A stretch of DNA of 9,247 bases from Methylotetracoccus sp. (GTDB lineage: Bacteria; Pseudomonadota; Gammaproteobacteria; Methylococcales; Methylococcaceae): NCBI GenBank assembly GCA_025458755.1, contig JALORT010000046.1, positions 1 to 9,247 on the forward strand. Reading direction: 5' to 3'. The notes beneath the pieces are model-generated. The model was not told the DNA's origin, searched no databases, and worked only from the letters and a program-made list of their open reading frames with translations. Positions 1 to 6,151 of this stretch are shown one piece after another. Position 1 is the stretch's first letter. The number at the start of each line of letters is the position of its first letter. The position numbers were made by a program, and so were the translations under genes.

Positions 1-1152
1 GGCCTGCTGGTTGTTCACGCGCAGGATCACCCGGTAGGCCCCGGCGGGCGCGGCGGCAGCGGCGCCGGGCACGGTCAGGGTTTGTTGATCGGCGGCGGTG
101 GTAACGGTGTCGAAGGTGTGCACGGTTGTGCCGTCGCTGGTGCGGTAAAAGGAGACCATCACGTCGTCCGTGTCATCGCCGAGCAGCAGGCCGGTAAGCA
201 CGAGGTTGCCGGCGATCACGGCAGCGCTGGTCAGGGTCGGCAGCAGCCGCGCGGCCAGGAGATTGCTGGAGCGGGTGCGTGTGGGAGACAGACGGCGTCG
301 CACGATCAGGGGCAGTTCCCCGGCGGAGAGGGCAGTGCCGGATGCGATGGGGCCCTGGGGATTGCCGCCGGGATCGGCCTCGACGGTGGCGCGCAGGCGA
401 TCGGGCAGGCGCACTACGGGCGTCAGCACCACGTCCCCCAGCACCACTTCGAGGTCGCTGCTGTTGAGGTCCTCGCCAAACAGCTCAATCTGGGTGCCAG
501 TCTCGAAGGCCTGAGGCTCGACGCGCTGCAAGCGCGGTCCCAGGGTCGGCAGCACGACGATGGCGATGCCGTCTACGCCGATCACGGTCTCCGGCGCGGT
601 CGTGTAGTCGATGCCCACCAGCAGGCTAGTCCGCGGCTCGGGAGTGGGCGCGACCATCACCGGTCGCATCTGGAAGGCCACCGACAGTCGGTAGCGCTCG
701 TCGGTGCCCTGCATGATCTTGGACAGCAGGTCGACGCTGGATTCGTCGAAGGTCAGTTTCAGCGGCTCGGGGTTATTCTCCAACGCGAGGCGCACATCGG
801 GCGCCACCAGCGGATCGAGACGCAGGAAATTCAGGTCCTGCAAGGCAGAGAGCCCCTGCCCCAGCAGCTCGTGGGCGGCGGCGCTGTCGCTCTCCTCCCT
901 ATCGTCGAAGGCGGTCAGCAGATACTTGAGCACCAGCCACAGGGGCGGCGGCTCGGCGTCGCGCAGGCTGAAGTTGCGCAGCGAGGGGTCGAGCTGGGTT
1001 TCGTAAAGAAACAGGTTGAGCTTGGCGGCGGTATTGGTTTCGGCCGCCACCTCGGGCTTGCCCACGCTCACCTCGAAGCCGCGGCGGATCAGGTGATCCC
1101 GCAACAACCGGGTTACTGCACCGATCGCTCTGCCGGAGTCTGCCAGCGCCAT
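1..1152 (-). CDS. DUF4255 (Pvc16-type) particle protein with Ig-like C-terminal region, 3' end outside window
   Basis: This frame is open from an ATG at 1152 to the left edge: 384 codons with no stop, so the C-terminus is missing. A Shine-Dalgarno GGAGGA at 1161-1166 lies 8 nt before the ATG. Residues 1-170 fit the DUF4255/Pvc16 N-terminal family of contractile injection systems: 'LNLFLYE' (46-51), 'PPLWLVLKYLLTAF' (69-82), 'HELLGQGLSALQD' (94-106), 'LKLTF' (131-135) and 'YRLSVAFQM' (154-162). In Afp/PVC particles the related protein caps the distal end of tube and sheath; that role is inferred here. From about 205 the protein looks like one or two IPT/TIG-type beta-sandwiches ('VEPQAFETGTQIELFGEDL', then 'LTSAAVIAGNLVLTGLLLG'), which is known for longer family members. 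It starts 3 nt after the stop of the linker-protein gene, so it belongs to the same operon. Family assignment is fairly sure; cap function is less so. Confidence 0.85.
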   Translation of the reverse strand, partial: MALADSGRAIGAVTRLLRDHLIRRGFEVSVGKPEVAAETNTAAKLNLFLYETQLDPSLRNFSLRDAEPPPLWLVLKYLLTAFDDREESDSAAAHELLGQGLSALQDLNFLRLDPLVAPDVRLALENNPEPLKLTFDESSVDLLSKIMQGTDERYRLSVAFQMRPVMVAPTPEPRTSLLVGIDYTTAPETVIGVDGIAIVVLPTLGPRLQRVEPQAFETGTQIELFGEDLNSSDLEVVLGDVVLTPVVRLPDRLRATVEADPGGNPQGPIASGTALSAGELPLIVRRRLSPTRTRSSNLLAARLLPTLTSAAVIAGNLVLTGLLLGDDTDDVMVSFYRTSDGTTVHTFDTVTTAADQQTLTVPGAAAAAPAGAYRVILRVNNQQA

Positions 1153-1155
1153 GCG

Positions 1156-2016
1156 TCAGATCCTCCATAGGGCTCGCCGCGAGAGACCGGAGCGCGGCGC
1201 CGGTGTCACCGCGGGTTGCGGTGCGGGGGGAGTGGGGGTTACGGCCACCGCCGGCGGCGCATCGACTCGGACATGGATGGCGCCGATGGAGACCTCGATC
1301 ACCTCCTCGCGCGGGAAGCCTGGGACGGCGGCCCGGCGATCCGCAGCGGGCTCACGAAGAGAAGCCGTTGCCTCGGGCGCGGCTCTGGGCTGCGCCCGCA
1401 TGGGCGCGCGTTCCGGCACTGGGGTGAGCGGCATCGCCGGTGCTGGCGGGTCGGGGGTGATGGTCGAGGCTGCAGCGCTGCGTTCGTGGGCATCGGGTGG
1501 CTCCGAGGAGGCTCTGAGCGGTGGCGGCGTGGGGCTTGATTCGGACGCCTCGTCGGTGATGCGCTCGCCGGCGGCGATCCAGCGCAAGGCGGTCTGCACC
1601 AGGGCGGGACCCGAAGACGGACTGGCCGCTGGTTCGGAAAACGTCGGCTCAGCGTGCATGGGGAGAGTGGGGCTGGCCAACCGTTCATCGTCCCTCGCCA
1701 GTTCCGGCGCGGCTGCGGCGTTCGGGCTTTCGGGCCGTGTCGGTTTCAAGGGAGGCGGCAGGGCTGGGTTTACGGGGCCGACTGCCAAAGCCTCGGCCTC
1801 GCCCGAACCGGCGCGGGTGGCGGCGGGCGTAGATGGGACCGTCGGCTGGTCGTTCGAGGCGGCGCCCGCGGGGACGATGCGCTGTTCGTCGATCTCGTGG
1901 ATGCCGAAGTCCTCGGGGTTGTAGCGACGTACGAGGCTCGCGTCTCCCGTGACGGGCCGGATGCCGCTAACAGGCAGGCCGCCGGATCGTAGCAAAGCGC
2001 CGAAGTAATCGCTCAT
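1156..2016 (-). CDS. eCIS-cluster linker protein: conserved ends joined by a Pro/Ala-rich disordered middle
   Basis: The product is 286 aa. I chose the ATG at 2016 because it overlaps the upstream stop as ATGA (2013-2016) and begins with an ordered segment, 'MSDYFGALLRSGGLPVSGIR'. The frame extends open to 2205, but that stretch lies inside the upstream gene and reads like its shadow. Residues 1-45 look structured ('RRYNPEDFGIHEIDEQRI'). Residues 46-235 are dominated by Pro, Ala, Ser, Glu and Arg, and are probably disordered. At 237-250 a beta-type motif, 'EEVIEVSIGAIHVR', is followed by a Pro-rich tail. Proteins with an acidic N-terminal patch, a proline-rich middle and a late 'V-x-I-G-x-I-x-V-R' motif occur at this position in other eCIS clusters, as I recall; no function is established. 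A scaffolding or length-spacing role is speculation. It could also be a poorly conserved tail accessory protein. The codon use matches the neighbours. Confidence 0.75.
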   Translation of the reverse strand: MSDYFGALLRSGGLPVSGIRPVTGDASLVRRYNPEDFGIHEIDEQRIVPAGAASNDQPTVPSTPAATRAGSGEAEALAVGPVNPALPPPLKPTRPESPNAAAAPELARDDERLASPTLPMHAEPTFSEPAASPSSGPALVQTALRWIAAGERITDEASESSPTPPPLRASSEPPDAHERSAAASTITPDPPAPAMPLTPVPERAPMRAQPRAAPEATASLREPAADRRAAVPGFPREEVIEVSIGAIHVRVDAPPAVAVTPTPPAPQPAVTPAPRSGLSRRALWRI

Positions 2017-2771
2017 GCTCCCTCGTCGATCAGACTCAGGTAACGCGCACGGCGCGCCGGTGCGACCGCCAGGATCTGCGCTTCGGTCCAGCCGTAGTGC
2101 GAGGCCAGAACATGGATCTCGCGCAACAAGGCGCGTTGCTGCTGTTGCAGGCGGGTGAGCGCGATGTCCTCCAGATCGATGCGTACTTCCGTCGGGACAT
2201 CGCACACCGGACAGGCACAGGACACGCTGAAAGCCACCAGGGGATCTTCGGACGCGAGGATGTCGGCGAGGGCCGGCGCGTCTTCGACGCTCACGGCGCC
2301 GTCGATGACCAGGCTTTGCAACATCGCCTGCACCGCCTGCTCGTGCGATCGAGGTCGCTGCGCGCGCCAGTCGCTGAGGTCTCGCCCGCTCGGGCGGCGC
2401 AGCGTGACCGGGCGCGAGCCCGGCAGCGTGGCGCGTATCGGTTCATCCGGGGGGAGCTGATCGAGTACGCTCGCCAGCGGCAGTTCGAATTCGAACCAGG
2501 CACCGCACGCGGGTTCACGGCAACGCGCCTGCAAGCCCAGCTGTTCGATGCCATCGGTCACCGCCAGCAGGCGCACCAGCGCGGCGATGCGCGCGCCCAC
2601 CGCCTGCGACCACCAGTAGCGGTCGTCGCGCGGCGCGCCGCAACGCGCCAGCAGGTTGGTCACCAGCGCGGGACGGTCGGCGGCGTGGAAATCCACGTCC
2701 AGGTCTTCGGCGTGACCGAACGGGCGCCAGCCCCGCACCGCGCAATCCCGAACTTCGGTTTGCGGCAACAA
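2013..2771 (-). CDS. T4 gp26-like baseplate hub assembly chaperone (PF12322-type), TTG start
   Basis: The product is 252 aa. Two regions suggest the T4 gp26-like baseplate family seen in eCIS and tailocin clusters: a helical stretch followed by a cysteine pair (Cys84 and Cys89, C-x4-C), and a second cluster 'CACPVC' (Cys185, 187, 190) that leads into 'EVRIDLEDIA'. The C-terminal 'LLREIHVLASHYGWTEAQIL' (215-234) and 'RRARYLSLI' are characteristic of that family in my memory. Together the cysteines could bind one zinc ion. The presumed role is to help assemble the baseplate hub or spike in the cytoplasm, as inferred from T4. The first pair is C-x4-C rather than the usual CxxC, which is a small deviation. 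The gene begins 4 nt after the tube stop and overlaps the next gene by ATGA. No ATG fits the start; TTG at 2771 has GGAGG 8 nt upstream. Confidence 0.75.
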   Translation of the reverse strand: MLPQTEVRDCAVRGWRPFGHAEDLDVDFHAADRPALVTNLLARCGAPRDDRYWWSQAVGARIAALVRLLAVTDGIEQLGLQARCREPACGAWFEFELPLASVLDQLPPDEPIRATLPGSRPVTLRRPSGRDLSDWRAQRPRSHEQAVQAMLQSLVIDGAVSVEDAPALADILASEDPLVAFSVSCACPVCDVPTEVRIDLEDIALTRLQQQQRALLREIHVLASHYGWTEAQILAVAPARRARYLSLIDEGA

Positions 2772-2775
2772 AGGC

Positions 2776-3294
2776 TTAGCCTCCGGTCACCGGCTCGGCG
2801 GGTTCGGTGACGTCCAGATCGCGTTCCCAACCTTCATTCTCCAGCTTGAGGGTCTGGATGAGCACGGCATTGGCGTTGGCGTCGAGGTCGGCCAGCGCCT
2901 GGAATTCCGACACCCAGCAGCGGTAGATCTTGTAAGCCAGCACGACCTGACCGGTTTCGTTGTACACCTCGAGGAGCATGTCCTTACGGAAATCCTTGAG
3001 GCTGACCTCGGCGCCCAGTCCTGCGCCGGTGTGCCACACCTTGTTGGCCCAGTTCTCGAATTCGGGATCGTGAGTGACGCCGCGTTCGAGGGTGATGGCC
3101 TCGTACTTGGTGCGGCCCGGCGACTTGCGCGAGGTGGATGGGTCGCCGCCTTCGCGGTGCTCCACCACTTCGGTGCTGCGCTTGAGCGCCCCCACCTTGC
3201 TGATTCCGGCGACATAGCGGCCATCCCACTTGATGCGGAATTTGAAATTCTTGTACGGATCGAAGCGATGGGTGTTGACGGAAAACTGGGCCAT
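2776..3294 (-). CDS. Contractile tail inner tube protein (T4 gp19-like)
   Basis: The product is 172 aa, close to the usual 150-170 for T4 gp19-like (PF06841) tube proteins. Family marks are 'DPYKNFKFRIKWDGRYVAGI' (12-31), 'GALKRSTEVVEHREGGD' (35-51), 'KYEAITLERGVTHDPEFENW' (63-82), 'YKIYRCWVSEFQALADLDAN' (121-140) and 'IQTLKLENEGWERD' (146-159). Such subunits stack as hexameric rings to form the rigid tube that the sheath drives through a target membrane. The conserved loop 'REGGDPSTSRKSPGRTKY' is typical of this group. AAGGAG at 3302-3307 lies 7 nt before the ATG, an excellent ribosome site that suits a high-copy structural protein. It follows the sheath gene after 139 nt containing a dispersed repeat. 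It is the only tube gene visible; Afp/PVC-type clusters have two or three, so others may lie outside the window. Confidence 0.95.
   Translation of the reverse strand: MAQFSVNTHRFDPYKNFKFRIKWDGRYVAGISKVGALKRSTEVVEHREGGDPSTSRKSPGRTKYEAITLERGVTHDPEFENWANKVWHTGAGLGAEVSLKDFRKDMLLEVYNETGQVVLAYKIYRCWVSEFQALADLDANANAVLIQTLKLENEGWERDLDVTEPAEPVTGG
2780..2784 (-). promoter_or_regulatory. Shine-Dalgarno GGAGG supporting the TTG start at 2771
   Basis: The plus strand reads CCTCC here, so the transcript reads GGAGG. It lies inside the last codons of the tube gene, 8 nt before TTG (2769-2771). A second TTG follows directly at 2766-2768 and would be 11 nt away. The spacing favours the first. Confidence 0.7.
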
Positions 3295-3336
3295 GGGCCG
3301 ACTCCTTCAATTTGACTTATTAGCCTGGGCAACCTC

Positions 3337-3382
3337 GCTCCCCCTCTCCCCTTGCGAGAGAGATGGGGTGAGGGTAACGAGC
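3337..3382. repeat. Dispersed GC-rich intergenic palindrome ('LTPSLSQGER'-type repeat)
   Basis: The core is an imperfect palindrome: CCCTCTCCCCTT on the left (from about 3343) pairs with ATGGGGTGAGGG on the right (3363-3374), around a GCGAGAGAG loop with two mismatched positions. Outer bases GCTC and GAGC extend it. When translated from the minus strand it gives the 'TLTPSLSQGERGSE' peptide, which recurs as a spurious ORF in many proteobacterial genomes; recognising it is my recollection, not a search. It sits between sheath and tube genes. In the transcript it can fold into a hairpin that might protect or partly terminate the message. Confidence 0.75.
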
Positions 3383-3433
3383 AGGGCGCGAGCGTTTTTC
3401 ATCATCATCGGTAGGCGCGTTTCGCCATGCTCG

Positions 3434-5446
3434 TCAGGTTTGCAGATCGCCGGCGATCTGCTGGATGGTGATGACGACGAACTCGGCCGGTTTTAGCGGC
3501 GCAAAACCGACTTCGATGTTGACGATGCCGAGGTTGCGGTCGGCTTGGGTGGTGGTTTCCTTGTCGCACTTGACGTAATAGGCCTCCTGCGGCGTCTGGC
3601 CCTGGAATGCGCCCTGGCGGAACAGGCCGTTGAGGAACACCCCAACATTGAGGCGAATCTGCGCCCACAGTGGTTCGTCGTTGGGTTCGAACACCACCCA
3701 CTTGGTGCCGCGGAATAGCGATTCCTCAATAAATAGCGCGAGGCGCACGATGGGAATGTATTTCCATTCGCTGGCCAGTTGGTCGGCACCGTCGAGCGTG
3801 CGAGCCCCCCAGCACAAATTGCCGTACACCGGGAAGGTGCGCAGGCAGTTGGCTCCCAGCGGATTGAGCGCACCGTTTTGCAGGTCGGTCAGCAGATACG
3901 CCAAGCCTTGCACGTTCTGCAGGCGCGCCTCGGTACCGGCGGGCGCTTTCCAAACCCCGCGGTTGGCGTCGGTTCGGGCATAGAGCCCGGCGATGGTGCC
4001 GGAAGCGGCGATACTTCTGAGCCGGTTGCTGTTCACCGGATCGGGGGCGAAGGTCCTCGGGAAATACACGGCGGCGTTCTTGTTGCGCAAGCTGTCGTTC
4101 TGTGTCAACCAGGTCTGCATGGCATCCAGGGATGCCGTGCTTTCCGGTATGTCGATGAGCAGGAAGCCGCGCCGTCCGGCGATATAGGTGGTCGCGTCGC
4201 TGTACACCTGCCGCATGTTAGCCTCGGTGAGTTCCGCCGCCCGGGGAATGCAGAGGATGTTGACCAAGTCCACGTCTTCCAGGGCATAGAACCCGGTCTT
4301 GGCGGCCAGTGTGCCGGTCAGGCCGGGGGCGCCGACGCGCGGCGTCGACGGAGTCGCGCCGTCGCTGCCGTCGTCGCCGTTTTCGAGGCGGCGCTGTTGG
4401 TCGTTAATCACCGGCACGTTGGGCGGTGCGGCAGCTGGGTCTAGCCCGAGCGCCGCCGCATCGGCACCTCCGGGCGTGAGTCGTGCAGTGTGATCGAAAT
4501 CGGCGCCGCCCCTTCCGGCAAGGAGCACGTATTGATATGTGGAGGAGGTGGCTGGGCCATGACGGAGCAGCTTAACGGAGGCTCCAGAAAGCAGCGCGCG
4601 CTCTTCGGCCGTTGCGGTGGTGGGCAAAGCCACGGCGCGGATCGCGGCCTCGATCAGCGGACGCAGGGTCGGATGAGTCATGGTCCCGGTATAGGTGACC
4701 GTAACCGTGCGCGCCCCGCCGCCCGCGTTGATGGTGAGATCGATCGGACTTGCGGGCGGCGCCGCCGTGACCCCCGCGCCGACGGTTCCCGTCGCGGCGG
4801 GACGCGGCCACGTCGCGGGCGGCACCGGGGGAGTGATGGCCGGCATTCCGTCGCGATTGAGCTGCACCAGCCGCGAGCCGGCATTCACCACCTCGATCGC
4901 GTAGTTGAACGCGCCGGGATCCATGGTCAGGTTGCGGAACGTTTCCGTGTTGCGGACCACGCGCCGACCGTTCTCGGTGACGATCTCGGAGACCACTAGG
5001 TTAAATAGCGTCGCGGGATCGGAGGTCTCGTAATCGACATCGAGATATATATTGTCACCCCAGACGCCGGGGTTGGTGGCTGCGGCGCCGCGGATGCGGC
5101 GGCCGGCGACGACGTTGAAGAGATCGGTGCCGGCGGTGCCGGCGGGCGTGTCCTCGATGAGCAAATCCGACGCTTCCGCGTCGGTGTTGGCCGCCCGTAC
5201 CACCCAACACTCGCTGCCGCCGTTTTGGAAAAATTGCTTGATCCCATAGCTTGCCGGGCTGTGGGTGTGAATGCCGCCGAACTCGCGCTCAAAGTCCGCG
5301 TAACTGAGACACTGGACGGCTTCGTTCAGGAGCCCGCGCGGGAACCAATCGACGAAGGCGGCAATAGACGTCGCCACGCCGGTGATGGTGCGCACACCAC
5401 TGGATTTCTCCTGAATGTATACGCCTGGATAGCTAACTTGGACCAT
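3434..5446 (-). CDS. Contractile tail sheath protein with a large inserted domain
   Basis: The product is 670 aa. The N-terminus 'YPGVYIQEKSSGVRTITGVA' (6-25), then 'AAFVDWFPRG' and 'FGGIHTHSPASYGIKQFFQNGG', is classic for the phage sheath family (COG3497). So is the C-terminal half from about 386: 'FYALEDVDLVNILCIP', 'GTKWVVFEPNDEPLWAQIR' (580-598), 'QTPQEAYYVKCDKETTTQAD' (617-636) and 'VNIEVGFAPLKPAEFVVITI' (642-661). Sheath subunits form the helical outer cylinder, whose contraction pushes the tube; the terminal arms mesh neighbouring subunits. Simple family members are about 350-500 aa. The extra length lies at about 190-380, with a Pro/Ala-rich stretch (203-235), a beta-rich block and another Gly/Asp/Pro stretch (355-378), probably a surface domain. 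GAGGAG at 5455-5460 lies 8 nt before the ATG. Only one sheath gene is seen. The gene heads the structural operon or follows the small upstream gene by 58 nt. Confidence 0.96.
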   Translation of the reverse strand: MVQVSYPGVYIQEKSSGVRTITGVATSIAAFVDWFPRGLLNEAVQCLSYADFEREFGGIHTHSPASYGIKQFFQNGGSECWVVRAANTDAEASDLLIEDTPAGTAGTDLFNVVAGRRIRGAAATNPGVWGDNIYLDVDYETSDPATLFNLVVSEIVTENGRRVVRNTETFRNLTMDPGAFNYAIEVVNAGSRLVQLNRDGMPAITPPVPPATWPRPAATGTVGAGVTAAPPASPIDLTINAGGGARTVTVTYTGTMTHPTLRPLIEAAIRAVALPTTATAEERALLSGASVKLLRHGPATSSTYQYVLLAGRGGADFDHTARLTPGGADAAALGLDPAAAPPNVPVINDQQRRLENGDDGSDGATPSTPRVGAPGLTGTLAAKTGFYALEDVDLVNILCIPRAAELTEANMRQVYSDATTYIAGRRGFLLIDIPESTASLDAMQTWLTQNDSLRNKNAAVYFPRTFAPDPVNSNRLRSIAASGTIAGLYARTDANRGVWKAPAGTEARLQNVQGLAYLLTDLQNGALNPLGANCLRTFPVYGNLCWGARTLDGADQLASEWKYIPIVRLALFIEESLFRGTKWVVFEPNDEPLWAQIRLNVGVFLNGLFRQGAFQGQTPQEAYYVKCDKETTTQADRNLGIVNIEVGFAPLKPAEFVVITIQQIAGDLQT

Positions 5447-5504
5447 CGATATCGCTCCTCAACGAAGTACTCTTGAATGTTTGCCTGCGTAAACGGTTCG
5501 GCAC

Positions 5505-5843
5505 CTACCCACGGTCTCCCGACTGCTGTTGGGTTTTCGAATAAACCACGCGCTCATCGAACATGACGTGCCGCTGTAAGCGGCCGACCGCAACGAGACG
5601 TTCAAGCGCATCGGTCAGTTCCGCCACAGTGGGGTGTTGGATCTCACGCGGCAACCACCATGCAGCGATTCCTTCCACAGTGTCGGCGGCCTTCGGACGA
5701 ACGGCGAAATACCGTTCGATGTAAGCGTCAATCGGTTGCTCGGAACGGGTTTCTTCAAGCGGCACAACATCCCACCCTTGGACTCGGAAGTGGTAATCCT
5801 TGAGGCAAGCGGTGTGCCGCTGGGGGAGCTCTCTGTAACGCAT
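5505..5843 (-). CDS. Small unrecognised protein with winged-helix-like C-terminal half
   Basis: The product is 112 aa. I do not recognise a named family. Residues 52-101 read as a compact helix-helix-wing unit: 'AADTVEGIAAWWLP', then 'TVAELTDALERLVAVGRLQR' (72-91), then a hairpin-like 'VMFDERVVYS' (93-102). This is the pattern of a small winged helix, either DNA-binding or structural. The N-terminal 50 residues are mixed, with several aromatic residues, and the tail is Gln-rich and polar. Its stop lies 58 nt before the sheath start on the same strand, so co-transcription with the particle genes is plausible. No Shine-Dalgarno precedes the ATG at 5843; the upstream sequence is T-rich (TCTCTATTTATCA), so a leaderless start or a later start is possible. 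I think it is a real gene because of its protein-like composition and position, but this is not certain. Confidence 0.6.
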   Translation of the reverse strand: MRYRELPQRHTACLKDYHFRVQGWDVVPLEETRSEQPIDAYIERYFAVRPKAADTVEGIAAWWLPREIQHPTVAELTDALERLVAVGRLQRHVMFDERVVYSKTQQQSGDRG

Positions 5844-5951
5844 TGATAAATAGAGAAAACGACAAGTCGGTCGGTCGCGGTGTGGCGTTAGTGCCTCACC
5901 GGCTGACGGGTGAATATCGGTGTTCCGCTAGCTCAGGACCTGTGTCCGTCA

Positions 5952-5983
5952 CGTCATGCTGAGTCCGAAATGACTCAGTGACG
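5952..5983. promoter_or_regulatory. Inverted repeat CTGAGTC-N6-GACTCAG with extended arms
   Basis: The perfect 7-bp arms CTGAGTC (5959-5965) and GACTCAG (5972-5978) flank CGAAAT. The symmetry extends outward as CGTCA (5952-5956) against TGACG (5979-5983), with a 2-nt bulge TG in the left arm. No U-run follows on the minus strand, so an intrinsic terminator is unlikely. As DNA it could be a binding site for a dimeric regulator, for example the Fis-type HTH of the neighbouring activator. As RNA it is a stable hairpin in the leader of the particle transcript. Confidence 0.5.
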
Positions 5984-6117
5984 CCACAACGATTCCAAGC
6001 GATGGGTACGGTGGAGGCTTCAGCGACCGAGCAGAACTTGCGAATCCGGAGCGATGCTGCTCTGGAAGTGGCCTAAGGCAGATCGGGTGGAGGCGCGCCT
6101 GCTCTGCTGCAAGTGAA

Positions 6118-6133
6118 TGCACCCAGCGAGCCG
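6118..6133 (-). promoter_or_regulatory. Candidate sigma-54 (-24/-12) promoter
   Basis: The minus strand reads CGGCTCGCTGGGTGCA. Against TGGCACRNNNNTTGCW it keeps the essential GG and GC with correct 10-nt spacing and matches 9 of 12 specified bases. It lies about 20 nt past the activator stop and would start a transcript near 6106, giving a leader of about 260 nt before the small gene at 5843. GG-N10-GC occurs often by chance in GC-rich DNA, so this is only a candidate. Confidence 0.3.
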
Positions 6134-6151
6134 TCGGATGATGTTCCCGCT

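Larger units (their letters stand above)
5844..6151. other. 308-nt intergenic control region between the sigma-54 activator and the particle genes
   Basis: I see no credible coding sequence on either strand. It holds a strong inverted repeat (5952-5983), a weak shorter hairpin (TCACC/GGTGA, 5896-5913) and a candidate -24/-12 element near the activator stop. There is no clear U-tract terminator for the activator transcript, so read-through into the particle genes is possible. Confidence 0.6.

Noticed and set aside
82..1170. Long plus-strand open frame (362 codons)
   Set aside because: It is antisense to the DUF4255 gene, rich in Gly/Gln/Arg/His in a way typical of GC-rich shadow frames, and has no recognisable domain.
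2017..2205. N-terminal extension of the linker-protein ORF up to 2205
   Set aside because: It overlaps the coding sequence of the gp26-like gene in another frame, and the ATGA overlap at 2013-2016 gives a natural start.
3307..3408. Small minus-strand ORF of 33 codons between sheath and tube
   Set aside because: It is a translation of the dispersed palindromic repeat ('LTPSLSQGER' peptide), a known source of spurious annotations, with no good ribosome site.
5927..5940. Third GG-N10-GC site on the minus strand
   Set aside because: It keeps the invariant dinucleotides but almost nothing else of the sigma-54 consensus.
5982..5997. Second GG-N10-GC site on the minus strand (TGGAATCGTTGTGGCG)
   Set aside because: It matches only 7 of 12 sigma-54 positions, and a start there would put the inverted repeat into the first transcribed bases.
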